Assembly: GCA_949316495.1 (NCBI GenBank)
Contig: OX439008.1
Location: forward strand, 2,342,501 to 2,406,500
Source: Amphiduros pacificus
Taxonomy: Eukaryota > Annelida > Polychaeta > Phyllodocida > Hesionidae
Length of the DNA stretch: 64,000 bases
Reading direction: 5' to 3'
Of the stretch, positions 45,319-56,847 are shown in pieces. The position numbers and the translations under genes are program-made. Within the stretch, counting starts at the first letter, position 1, and each line of letters opens with the position of its first letter. The notes beneath the pieces are model-generated. The model saw only the letters and a list, made by a program, of their open reading frames with translations. It ran no database searches and was not told the DNA's origin.

Positions 45319-46345
45319 GTAACACGGATGGTTCCTTTTTTGACAGGCAATGGTTGTCAAAAAAGGAACTATCTGTGTTATTCTGTGATCTGTACGATCA
45401 TGGGAAATGAGTAGTCATTTCCTGTCGGTTGTAAATCGGTTTTCTCTGTGGTCAATATTGTTCAAGCAACTGACGCCACTGTGAAGTGTTCATCCGTGTG
45501 CATGCAAGACAAACTCCACCAGAGGGCGACATGGTGAACCTATCACCTCTGTACAAGGTGCCTTTTGGTGCTGGCTCACCACATCCACCAATTTTCATGT
45601 AACTGTCCGTCTTACTTATTTTTTTTCTTGAATTGTACTCAGATTGGTATATTATGATATATTTCACCCTTATTACAACATTTTGTGCATATAGAAACAA
45701 CTATTAAGAGAAATAAAACTTGGAACTACTTTCTCAACCGGAGGAGCCATTTCCTGGGGTAGTGATAAGGCGGAACCACAACAAAGATGGCTGCTTTGTT
45801 TACAATTTGAATTCTTTTAATCTTCTATACTTTTGGTTAATCTAACCAACAAAAAAGTTTCAAATATGAACAAATGAATTTTAAAACATCTCAAGGCAAC
45901 TTCATATTTGATATTAAGAGATGTTAACATGTCAATCACATTTACAACACACTGACAGTTCTTGAGCACATGGCCAGTAAAAGTAGGACCGGATGAATAC
46001 TAATCTGGGTTGGCCAGAGGTAATAGTTTGCGTGTGCCTCTGGTGGACAGTGTGCATGCAAGATTCCAATTTGCGCATGCGTCCGGGCGTATGAATACTT
46101 AAATAAAAGAAGTAAACAAAAGAAAAGAAGTGCTTGATGTAAAAGCAGAACGTTCAAAACGATGTCGTCGTGTTCGCTCATCGTTGCATAAAATTATCCC
46201 TCTAAATTGTTTGGAAATGTTTCCCAATCGCTAGAACAAGGAATTTGCAGTAAGTTTAGTTCAAATTCAGCTGTCAAATTTGGTGTAAATTGGACAATTG
46301 TATGATCGATGATTTACGATAGTGCCTGAGGGGCTTGTTGCAATC
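45319..46345. repeat. GTAACACGGATGG repeat family, copy A, interrupted
   Basis: 45330-45470 and 46185-46340 match consecutive parts of 48067-48410 (ATCATGGGAAATGAGTAGTC, ATTGTTTGGAAATG). The segment in between is a later insertion (45510-46049). The left end GTAACACGGATGG is the inverse of the right end of copy B. Confidence 0.75.
45510..46049. mobile_element. MITE-like element nested in copy A, partner at 12857-13240
   Basis: The ends AACTCCACCAGAGGG and CCTCTGGTGGACA are inverted. The 14-bp direct repeat GTGTGCATGCAAGA flanks it (45496-45509, 46050-46063), longer than usual for a DNA transposon. The right part is nearly identical to the copy in SLC25A43 intron 1. Confidence 0.75.
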
Positions 46346-46650
46346 GGCACGTGACGCGTTTGATAAATGGCGTGTTCAACACAGAGTGACTTGTATCAGT
46401 GTGACGTCACACAAGGACAGTGTGTGAAAGGCATCAGTGGCAGGTCCAGGGTTTACATTTGTTAAAATGGGGTACACTACAGTATCTTTTCTGTGCAAGT
46501 ATTTATTATTTTTTTGGCATATTCGTGTTCACAAATATTATACAAAGTCCTATACATGACATGTACTTCCCTTAAGAGGAATCAAGCACTTTCTCAACCA
46601 ACATTCGGCCATCTTGCTTTCTGTTATGAATGAACTCATTGAGTACATAT

Positions 46651-47231
46651 CCCGGGGGGGGGGGGGGGGGGTACTCTCATGATTTTAACCCGCGGAGGCT
46701 GGGATGGAACTGAAAACCCCAGAGCCTGAATTAGGGAAATATTCTATCATTATTGGTACCCTGATTTAGGACTAGCTGAAATTTGGTACCCTGATTTAGG
46801 ACTAGCTGAATTTTTGATACCCTCATTTAGGGATGATGCAGAAGGAGGAGATTTGGAAAAGGGGATTGTGATCCCTGTTTTAGGGAGAAATTTGAAAAAC
46901 AGTACCCTGTTTTAGGGAAAATGATAAAATATCTTAACCCGGATGGAACTGAAAACCCCAGAGCCTGATTTAGGGAAATATTTTATCATTATTGGCACCC
47001 TGATTTAGGACTAGCTGAATTTTTGATACCCTCATTTAGGGATGATGCAGAAGGGGGAGATTTGGAAAGGGGGATTGTGATCCCTGTTTTAGGGAGAAAT
47101 TTGAAAAATAGTACCCTGTTTTAGGGGAAATGATGAAATATCTTAACCTGTTTTAGGGAAAATATCAGCGAAATGGACCCTATTTCGCCCAGCTTCCCCG
47201 GTAACGCTGACTATGAGAGTACCCCCCCGGG
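46651..47231. mobile_element. Second CCCGGGG MITE, with G-run and internal tandem copy
   Basis: The left end is CCC with an uninterrupted run of about 20 G, then TACTCTCAT; the right end is its inverse, ATGAGAGTA then CCCCCCCGGG. The 8-bp direct repeat GTACATAT flanks it (46643-46650, 47232-47239). The interior has a roughly 240-bp segment starting GATGGAACTGAAAACCCC (46702, 46942) in tandem. Terminal sequence and target length agree with the MITE at 27193-27976. Confidence 0.9.
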
Positions 47232-47239
47232 GTACATAT

Positions 47240-47698
47240 CAACACAATAACTCCCCATGAAACTAACATCCTACCAGACTACTTTCCATATGACTTCTCC
47301 AGAAAAATATGCACCACTCCAGTCACTGACTTTCTTTGGCTTATTGCAATTTTCTGTTTTATGAGTTCAAGTTAAATATATAAAATGTGTATGGACATTA
47401 TACGACACACCTCTTATTCAATATAAATATCTACATGCTAACCTTATATACCTACCTACAGAGAATCAACTAGAAAATGGTTAGATTCAAATGAAAGATG
47501 GTTACAGATTTCTGTTTCTTTTGATATGTTTGCATTACTATTGATATCATCTTAGACAAAACATATTTTTAGAAAATAGTAGTCTATAAATTTCATTAAG
47601 GCTGTTGTGTGAATTTACTGAATATCGCTTTTTGAAATAACTTGATAAAGATGTTGACTTTTTGTGTGGTTTACCAGTGAAAATTTCAAATCATACCA
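47240..47698. other. Non-coding stretch
   Basis: Nothing recognised. Confidence 0.4.
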
Positions 47699-47772
47699 TT
47701 CAACATGGCTCAGTGGGTAAGACATCTGTCTCCCATGCTAAAGGTCTGGGGTTCAATTCCTGGTGGTAACAA
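47699..47772 (+). pseudogene. tRNA-like sequence with A and B boxes (tRNA pseudogene or SINE head)
   Basis: TGGCTCAGTGGG (47706) fits the A box and GGTTCAATTCC (47750) the B box at normal spacing. The loop CTCCCAT would give anticodon CCC (Gly). The acceptor, D and anticodon stems pair poorly, so a working tRNA is unlikely. AT-rich sequence follows, as behind many tRNA-derived SINEs. Confidence 0.6.
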
Positions 47773-47805
47773 GCATTTTTTTCTATTTTTTAAAATAAAA
47801 ATTAA

Positions 47806-48860
47806 TGACTTTATACAATAAACAAAGGTGAAATATTCATGTTGGGAACATTTTAGAGCAAAATGAAAGTTAGAACACATAAAATATTAATGTGATTTTT
47901 TTTGCTTTTTGCAAATGGAGAAAACACAAAAAAATTAAATAAAATGTCTTTATACAGAAAACAAAGATGGCATCAAAATATTTTGGTTAAATTTGAGCAA
48001 TGACACATTAGCAAAGAAATGAAACATAGCACTAATTTCATACAATGCTTTGACTCCAAGTTTTCTATAGGATGGTTTCCTTTTTGACAAGCATTGGCAA
48101 TGCTTGTCAAAAAAGGGACTATCTGTGTTATTCTGTGATCGGTACGATCATGGGAAATGAGTAGTCATTTCCTGTGGGTTGTAAATCAGTTTTTTCTGTG
48201 GTCAACATTGTTCAATCTATGATGCCACAGTTGATGCCACTGTGAAGTGTTCACTATGGAGTGTTATCACTTTGAATTGTTTGGAAATGCTTCCCAATTG
48301 AAAGATCATGGAATTCTGAGTAGGTTTAGTTCAAAATTTGTGCAAATCGGACAATTAGAACAGAAATGAGAAGAAAAAGTCTAATCAATGATTTGCGTTA
48401 GCGCCTGAGCGATAATAGAGCAACTTACGTAATCGAGACAAATTAAATGTTTTACAAAGATGAACAAAGGTAATTTCAACCACTCAACCATTTTACAATG
48501 ATTTGACAAGCGTTTTTTTGTGTTTTATCTATTTTAATTTTTGTTTTGTTTGCTGTAATTTTTGTTTTGTTTATTGTAATTTTTGCTCTGTTTGTTGTAA
48601 TTCTTGTTTAGTTTGTTAATTTTTTTTCCATCCGTGTTACATTTGGAGCACCACTTTTTCTTGTTTATGACTTTATACAGTAAACAAATAAAAAAATCTT
48701 TATATTGGAGTAATATTTAAGTAATATGCAGGTCAGAACATATAGAATTGAATATGTTTTTTGACAACATAGAAAATATAAAAATTAGTAACTTTATACA
48801 GAAAACAAATATGAAATCTCTACATTCCAATTTTATTTTAGTTCAGACAATTATAACATG
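47806..48860. repeat. Degenerate repeats with motif CTTTATACAGAAAACAAA, split by copy B
   Basis: The motif or a close variant occurs at about 47810, 47945, 48669 and 48790, at spacings of roughly 120-140 bp within each side. The copy B repeat (48062-48664) lies in the middle. Confidence 0.55.
48062..48664. repeat. GTAACACGGATGG repeat family, copy B
   Basis: Uninterrupted relative of copy A. The left end contains a perfect small palindrome around GACAAGCATTGGCAATGCTTGTC-like sequence near 48084-48107; the right end is CCATCCGTGTTAC and then the tail also found at 40243-40280. No coding potential. Confidence 0.7.
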
Positions 48861-49302
48861 GAACCAATTTCAAGATTTTATCATAGACTTAAAACTTCGA
48901 GTAAGTTGATCATGAGGCCAACCTTGAGCATCTATGAATATATCCAGTGTAATGCAATAGCTCCAAATGTTTCAGCACTGGCATGTGTCTCACAGGTCTG
49001 GTGATATGTTTTGACCTCTTCTCATGGCAAGATTGCTCACTCAACATTTAGCCTGGATCCACATTAACAAATAAATATGAACTGTACCCATCCGAGGTGT
49101 TGTAATAAATCATCAACCCTTAAAACATACCTGCAAACAATGCACATTCTTAACTACAATCAATCAAATTGGTATAATATTCAAGATCTTCAATATATGG
49201 AGTTGTCAATATTTGACCATATCAGTCACTGACAGGATTGAAATCAATAGGTCACATGTCACCTGTATGTGCATTTCTCTGCTTTCCAGTGAGATAAGCC
49301 AA
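48861..49302. other. Non-coding stretch
   Basis: Nothing recognised. Confidence 0.4.
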
Positions 49303-49308
49303 CAATGC

Positions 49309-49359
<51 letters not shown>

Positions 49360-51955
49360 TTAAAATTTATATAGCGTGTATACCAGACGAGTCTGTTCAA
49401 AGCGCTGGGTTCGGAAAATGCTTCCTGAAGAGATGGGTTTTCAGTCTACTCTTAAAGCGGGTAACTGATGTGCAGGTTCTAATCTCTTTGGGAAGCTCGT
49501 TCCAGAGTCTTGGGCCGACAGATGAAAAAGCCCTGTCGCCCACTGTCTTGAGTCTGGTCTTCGGAACTTGCAGGTAGGTGCCATCGTTCGACCTGAGGGA
49601 CCTTTCACCTTCTTTAATGAAAAGGAGATCACGCAGGTAAGGCGGCGCCTTACCGTTCATAGCCTTCCAAGTTATGAGCAGGACTTTGAAATCAATTCTG
49701 GCTTGGACAGGGAGCCAATGGAGTTCCCTCAGTTTTCCTGATATATGATTGAACTTCCTGATCTTGCCTACCACTCGGGCTGCAGCGTTCTGTAAGTATT
49801 GCAACTTCTTAATATCAGATTTGGGGAGGCCAGATAGAAGGCCATTGCCATAGTCCAAGGTTGATGTGACAGAGGCATGGGTCAGGGTAACAGCAGTTTT
49901 TTCGTCTAGACACTGTCTGACAGCTGCCAGATTCCTAATATGGTAATAGCCCTTTTTGCACATCTTGGCTATCTGGGCCTTCATGTCCAGATTAGAGTCA
50001 AGGGTGACCCCAAGGTCAATCACAGAGGTGCTGGGCGATATATCGGTGTTACCAACTTTGATGGTTTCAGGAGTACTGCTGAGGGTGGCAGTAGTATGTG
50101 TATCAGTACATATAAGCATTTCAGTTTTACCATCATTTATCTTCATCTTATTTGAGATAAAAAAGTTTCTGATCTCACTGACGCATTGCTCCAGTCTAGG
50201 TCTACTGATCTTAGCCTGATCAGCAGAGACATGATCTATGGGGATGTAGATCTGCGTGTCGTCAGCATAGATATGATAGTTCAGGCCATATTTAGCCAAT
50301 ATGTCAGCAAGGGGAGTCATATATATGGTGAAAAGAATAGGCCCAAGGACCGAGCCTTGTGGAACACCATATTTTATGTCCTTAAGGGATGATCTCCTCA
50401 GTCCAACCTTGACACATTGCTTCCTGTTACATAGGTATGACCGTATCCAATTTAAGGCATGACCTCTGACATGACATCTGTTTTCCAGTCGGTTCAGAAG
50501 AATCTGGAGGTCAATGGTGTCAAAGGCCGTGTATAGGTCCAATAATAACAAGATAACAGACTTTCTCTCGTCTAAGTCTCTCAGGATATCGTTTTGTACC
50601 TTGATTAATGCAGTCTAAGTGCTGTGGAATTCCTTATAGGCCAACTGGTACTTGTCCGTAAGGCCATTCCTTACCAGATGGGGGATCAGTTGTTCTGAAA
50701 CCGCCCTTTCTGTTAATTTAGAGACATAGGTTAGGTTAGAAACCGGTCTGTAGTTCCTCTCAATGAGTTCCAGACCCAGTTTTTTTCAATAAAGGGGTAA
50801 TAATGACGATCTTCATGTTATCCGGTACAGATGCTGCCATTAGTGACCTGTTGATAATGGATGTAATCATAGGTATGAGGTCATCAAGGAGGTCAAGTAG
50901 TAACCATGTGGGAATGGGATCGAGCTCACATGACTTTTTGGCAGACTTCCTAATTAGTTTACAGACCTCAGAGGTAGTTAAAGGGAGAAAGCGCTCGAGA
51001 GGTGATATGACTTGCACATTCACATTGTTTGTAGTGTCACCTGGTGAGAGATTTTCTACACAGGGGGTGGCATCCATATCAGAGTGTATTCTTTCAATTT
51101 TTTCAATGAAAAAATCATTGAACCTTTCAACAAGAGCGACATCACAGTCAGATACAGGCATTGGTGTGTCATTGTTCTAATGCATGACCTTATCAATAAC
51201 CCTAAATAGTTTTTTCGGGTCATATTTGTTTTCTTCAACCAGATTGGAGAAATAATTAGATTGGGCAGATTTTAACATGGAGTTATACTTGTTCCTTTGA
51301 ATATTGTATAATTCCTTATCAATCTGAAGTTTGGTTTTGTTCCATTTTCTCTCTAATCTTCTCTTAAGAGACCTCTCAGACTTTAGTTGCTCATCCATCC
51401 AAGGTGCCGGTTTACGCTGAGTAACACTGGCATGCTTGTAAGGGGCATGTTTGTCCAACAGTGCACTAAGCTCTCTATCATAGTAGTTCACTAGGTCACT
51501 AAGGGAGAGTTTGTCCCAGAGTTACTTTTCATCATGGATCTAATGTCATTTTTTAGGGAATCTCTGTCAAGATCCCAAAAATTTCTGTACCTAATAGATT
51601 TCTTAGGGATTTTAGGGGCAGTGATCCCAAGATCTATTTTGATCATTTTGTGATCAGACATGTACTCATCAACGGTATGACTTATCAGAGATTTATTACC
51701 CTTAAAGGTGATAATTAAATCAAGGGTGTTTCCCAGCCTATGGGTGGGTTCAGTCACCCATTGATTTAAGTCAAAGGTTGAGAGGATGTCCCGGGTGATA
51801 AACTTCATTACATCAGGCTTATCAGGCTTATTGACATGGAAGTTGTAGTCACCCAGGAAAGTTACTTCATGGTTGAAAGAGCCATAATGAGACACTAATT
51901 GTGTTAGGAGCTGTTTGTCTGCTTCCAAGGTAACCTTGTCCACGTTATGTGACAA
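49303..51955 (-). mobile_element. CR1/L2-like LINE, 5'-truncated, with (AAT)n 3' tail
   Basis: Read on the minus strand: the C-terminal half of an APE-type endonuclease (51955-51491: LGDYNFHV, HRLGNTLDLIIT, SDHK), a basic linker (51491-51177), and reverse transcriptase. The RT part from 50551 to 49397 is one open frame of 384 codons with motif A DLYTAFDTID, motif B GVPQGSVLGP, motif C YADD and a C-terminal region typical of the group. The 3' end is followed by about 17 ATT units (49306-49358). The endonuclease N-terminus and all of ORF1 are missing. Changes of frame occur between the endonuclease, linker and RT parts, with a stop near 51177, so it cannot make a full ORF2. Confidence 0.93.
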
Positions 51956-52538
51956 TAATAAATATATACTTTGAACGTATATACAATTTACAGGGGCCCA
52001 CCACTACCAACTTCGTTAAAAATTGAGATAGAGATGTGAAACTTGGGCAGAGTATGTTTTAGAATGTTGTGAACAACATATCACTCAGCTAAAAAAATAT
52101 TTTCCGATATGCATTTTTAGTATTTCCTAGAAGGAAATATTAAAATAATTACCAGCCAGCTGCACTCTGTGATTTTGGCTGTCAGCTGTTATTTTTTACC
52201 AGCTGGGAAAGTTACCTGAATTTATGATAATATGATAATTTTTACCCCAAACCAATATACAATTACACAGTAGAAGTACATGTATATCAGACGATTCACA
52301 ACTGACGTGAAGCGATAAGTGAAAACTGCCTTGTATTAGAGACAAAGGAGTCTCGAATTAGCAGAATTAACTCTAAGGGGGTAATGTTATCGTAGGTATA
52401 TACCTTAGATTGCTACCAAACAGGTCCACAAAGATCGTGGGTGGTAGGAATACGCTCAGGCAAAAGGGAATCTACAAGCACTGATATTTTGTTTAAGATA
52501 TTCACCAAAAGGAACAGTACTGAGAGCACTCGACACTG
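51956..52538. other. Non-coding stretch
   Basis: Nothing recognised. Confidence 0.4.
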
Positions 52539-52547
52539 ACAGTCAAG

Positions 52548-53210
52548 CTTTCCAGACACTCCGCACCCTTCACACAACCGCACCTGAGTCAAACCGCACC
52601 CAAGACAATCCGCACCCAACACTGACCGTACCCTGATTGACCTGCAATTATCATTATATATCATCCGCCGCCATATATTAACATTTAATGATGCTAAAAC
52701 ATTGTTAAATCGTCTTTTATTTACAAGTAACCAAAACTTAAGTCGCCATTTCTTGCTTTCTGAAATCTGGTGAGCTGGAACGTTATCTTCAAGATGGCGG
52801 GAAGTAATGCTGAGCGGGATCCATTCATGGCACAAATAAACAAGATGAAAAGTTTTGTTTGATATTTCATACACTTTTAGTAAGTTTTCTCAAGGTTTTG
52901 CCTTCTTGGCAATGATTATAGTTCACATTTGCTTCACCTTTCTTATGTTATTTCCTCCTGCGACTTTTAAAATGGCGGAGCAACATACGTACATGTGATG
53001 GTCCCTGCAAAATCTCGCCAAATATTACGTTTCCAAAATGAATTGAAACAATTTTTGCACAAGGAAGAGAAATAGCTATATTTTATTAAGATTTAGCTTG
53101 ATTATATTGAGTAAATTTAGCGGGGTCGGCCTGTCTCGGGTACGGTGCGTTGTAGTTTTGGGTGCGGAATGACAGGTGCGGTCTGTCAGGGTGCGGAGTG
53201 TCCTGATACC
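52548..53210. mobile_element. MITE with GC-rich inverted ends and 9-bp target duplication
   Basis: GACACTCCGCACCCT, ACCGCACCTG and CCGCACCCAA in the left 90 bp recur inverted in the right 90 bp. ACAGTCAAG flanks both sides (52539-52547, 53211-53219). A 153-codon minus-strand frame across the left arm is incidental. A diverged partial copy is at 39930-40150. Confidence 0.85.
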
Positions 53211-53219
53211 ACAGTCAAG

Positions 53220-53853
53220 ACCAGCTGATCGAAAGCGCCGTGCCTCGTGAAGACAGATCAGTCCCGACCCTTCCGAGCACAAATCTCGCCAAGACTGTCA
53301 TCGGAGGATGCAAAAAGTCTGTTCAGTTGGTAGACCAAGTGGTTAGACTGCTTTTAGCACAGAGGTGTAGACCTACAGATAGACCTTTAGGAAACTTAGT
53401 AAAATCGCCAGTTAAGACGACTTTTCACGGAGCTTCACAAAAGGGAGCCATATGCACCGCGCATGCGCAGTCTTCCCCATGTTCTCATTTGTGCAAAGAT
53501 CACCTCTTGGAAATGGTGTGAATGCCTCTAAAATAGTTCTCTAGTCTCACCGTTGTTTAAACACCATTAACATTACTGTATACAAACAAATTTTCGCGAC
53601 CTTTTTATTTTCGCGTTAATTCGCGCCAGGACGTCATTCGCAAAATTAAATGGACGCGAAATTGAAGATGGGACTCTCCCGGTCATTTTGATACCAAATA
53701 CGAGGTCGTCATGTTAAAAAGCGGGAGTGAAGGGGACAAGCTCTTATTTTTGGCTCGAAAACAATTGGAGTCTATCAACACGCATTGAAATATTAATATA
53801 TTGCGCAATGATGGATCCCTGGCTTCTCCTCGTGTTGCGGACGTGAATTACCG
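53220..53853. other. Non-coding stretch, locally CpG-richer
   Basis: No gene recognised. 53570-53830 has several CpG-containing words such as TTCGCGTTAATTCGCG. Confidence 0.35.
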
Positions 53854-53862
53854 CGACGTCAC

Positions 53863-54321
53863 TAGTGTTCTCCAATCACCCATCGGCAAAGCCCAGATAG
53901 GTGATCTGGAGGGATTTGTCGAACGTCCATGGTCTCTACCAACTCCAACCAAAGAAAAGTTTGGTGGAGTTGATTGAGCTCTAGTGAAGTAAAAACTCGC
54001 CAGCTGCAAAAACTTTGGTAAACCCGTTTAAACGTCAAAATTGAACCCGTTTCAACTGCCGTTAAAACGGGTTTGATTCAATTTTTGCAGCTGGTGATTA
54101 TTATCAAGTATTTATTTTTTCTTTATTTAATGTTATCCAAAAAATAATCAAGCTTTTTTGTGAGATTTTAGACATAATCATACATAAAATACGAATTATC
54201 ACTTAAACAGTTGGATATTTAAAAAATCACATCTGAACGAGATTATGACCAAAAAGCAAAAATCTCAGACCTCTCCAGATCACCTATCTGGGCTTTGCCG
54301 ATGGGTGATTGGAGAACACTA
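53863..54321. mobile_element. MITE with near-perfect 50-bp inverted ends, 9-bp target duplication
   Basis: Left TAGTGTTCTCCAATCACC through GGTGATCTGGAG is matched almost base for base by the inverse at the right end. CGACGTCAC flanks it (53854-53862, 54322-54330). The interior has a smaller palindrome (CCAGCTGCAAAAA at 53999 and its inverse near 54085). Arm identity suggests a young insertion. No transposase. Confidence 0.93.
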
Positions 54322-54359
54322 CGACGTCACGTACATGATATTTACGTTTTATTTCATGG

Positions 54360-54880
54360 ATAAATTCTCGACCTGCGAAGCATAATTTGTGATAATATTG
54401 GGTAAATACCTTTATTTATCATTTAAAACGCAATTCTCTGGCAAATCTGCAAAGTCAATGATCACATGACTTGTGAGTCACGTGGCTAATCAATCCGCTA
54501 CATATTTACGTTTTACTTTTACTTCTATGTCTATGTCTATTAAAATTATTATTTAATTATATTGCACAATACCAATTATCAGCGTTCACAGTTTTGCATT
54601 TCATCATGGTTTCCACTGCTTTGAGTTGTGTCTTCTCTTTTTGACAGAAATGCTTTCACACATGGATCGATTTTAATTGCGTTTTAAATGGATTGATGGT
54701 TTTGTTCTGTTCTCGAACAATTTGTGATAATATTGGGTAAATACCTTTATTTATCATTTAAAATGCAATTAAAATCGATCCGCTACATCCGATATTCGTA
54801 TTTACGTTTTACCTTATATACTCGTGTATAAGACTGTTAAGATCTTGTATTGTAAGCATATTTACGTTTCACTTTTAAAA
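54360..54880. repeat. Local duplication of about 170 bp, two diverged copies
   Basis: AATTTGTGATAATATTGGG with its following 40 bp at 54387 recurs at 54719. CCGCTACAT...TATTTACGTTTTAC follows in both. Confidence 0.8.
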
Positions 54881-55045
54881 TGGCCGCCAAGCTTCAGCTG
54901 AGTCTTGAATGGTAGCAGGGCCGATATCTTGAGAAAAACCAACTCGTCTTATATTCGGAAATTGTTTTTTTTTCAAGCAAAATAACCTCAATTTTGGGGG
55001 TTCGTCTTATACACGAGTCGTCCTATACACGAGTAAATACGGTAT
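54821..55045. mobile_element. Small MITE, ends ACTCGTGTATAAGAC
   Basis: ACTCGTGTATAAGAC at 54828 is inverted at 55003 (GTCTTATACACGAGT), and a second, slightly different inverse follows at 55020. The arms enclose about 160 bp. Confidence 0.6.
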
Positions 55046-55617
55046 TTGAAATTTAAGCATATTCTAATACTACATATAGCTATTTCTGAGAAATTTTACA
55101 TTTTTAGAGGCTAAACCCCGCACCGATAGCCTCTTTGTACACATAAAGCATTGTACTTTATTTAATTCGGATAGTAGACTGTAATAATAATGTGAATAAA
55201 ATTACACATAAAAAACAATTCTTATTTATAAATAAGACAGGTTTTTTAAAACTAATATTTGATTAATCAGAAATACTTATAATTATACCCACTGCAACTA
55301 CAGTTGGACCCTACCAGTGCTAACGATATGACCACTAAGGCTTGCCATATATTATATGGCTAGCTCAAATTTTTGTCCAGTTTTCCAATTTGCATGTTTT
55401 ATGAGCCTATTTAATAGACAGCTGAATAGAGCCCATTGACAGAAATTAAACAAAAATAAAGATGAAGAAGATCCGCCAAACGGTTGCGGAGATATTTAAT
55501 TTTTAAGCTCTGAAATTTAGACTTTTTTTGCGATTCAGCTTCGGGCGAGGAACAGATTTGAGCTCCGGGCCATTTTTGAGCAGTCACTATTTGCCAAAAA
55601 ATGATCTCAGAAGTTAC

Positions 55618-55833
55618 AGCCGACTCAAACAGAGCTGCGGACGACAACAGAGCTGCGGTTTCATTTTCAAAGCCTTTTAAGTGTGTCTGCACTCTCAAAA
55701 ATATTCACACCAAGTTGTTTTCTGACACTTGCGTGTGCAAACAATGTCAAATAGTGTTATAAACATCGGTAATCACTTGATAAACTGAACCACAGCTCTG
55801 TTGTCGTCGGCAGCTCTGTTGTCGTCGGCTGTA
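55618..55833. repeat. Inverted repeat with 41-bp arms
   Basis: CAGCCGACTCAAACAGAGCT and the GACGACAACAGAGCTG that follows (55618-55660) are inverted at 55793-55833. Within each arm the GACGACAACAGAGCTG half is itself repeated. Confidence 0.85.
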
Positions 55834-56847
55834 CCATTTGGTTTAAAATAACTGTTACTACATAAGCATGTTTTTAAGATATCTTAAGGCAATATGTTGA
55901 CTGTGGAGAAATATAGGGGTCCCAAAAATCAAATTTATTGCATTGGACTTTTATGTGTAAAAAACTATTCTGAACATCACTTTTCAAGATGTGATAAAAA
56001 AAATATTATCACAGATTCAACCATTTTCTTTTGAAATCTTATTAATGTCATATCAATAAAAAGGGAAATTCAGTTAAATGTGTTTAAGTTTGAAATTTCA
56101 TTTAAATATATAGGTTTAAATTTATCTATTTTTGTACATGAAAAAGGCGCCTTTTTTCAACAAAATGTATTTTTCCATTCAAATTACAATATCTTCGTAA
56201 TGCATAGGAATATGTACAAAATTTTGGCATCAAATTACAGGTATTATTCCTGGCAATATTGTAAATGGGTATATACAAAGTAATATGCATTCCAATAGCT
56301 GAGGTATGATATTGAATCAAGGGAGATCAAAACAAATATTTTATTTATTTTTTTCTAAAATTCAGCGTCACAGTGAAATTTTATGAAGAATGGAAGATGT
56401 TAAAGCTAAATTTCTAAAAGCAAACTGGAGGGCAATGAAAAACAGCGATTCATTGATATTTAGATACAAAATGATTTTGTTTAATATCTATTACACAATA
56501 AGAATATTATTGTTAATGTCCATTATTTTAAGTACATGTTGAATAAGATCTTATTGTGTTCATTCAGTGATTTTCTGATGTTTTTCACAAAAATATTCTA
56601 TTTTGATTCCAGTGTTCTTCAAGTGATGTTAAACTGGTTGCTGTTTAAGATTATAACATGGAAAACATAAACGTAATAATCCAACACTCCTGAAGACCAT
56701 GAATAGCAAATATTTCACGCATTTTGTCTACTGTTGCACTTGAAGTAGTAGAACTCATCACCTTCTCCATGTTTCACCTGGCGTTTCCCATGGGTGCAAT
56801 GGTGCTTGGGTGGGCGACTTGATTTTCTTGACATGAGTGACTTTTTT
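55834..56847. other. AT-rich non-coding stretch
   Basis: Nothing recognised. Confidence 0.4.

Noticed and set aside
47699-47772. A working tRNA-Gly(CCC) gene
   Set aside because: Promoter boxes fit, but the acceptor and anticodon stems do not pair.
52413-52874. 153-codon minus-strand frame as a gene
   Set aside because: It crosses the border and inverted arm of a MITE and has a diverged partial copy at 39930-40150, so it is repeat-derived.
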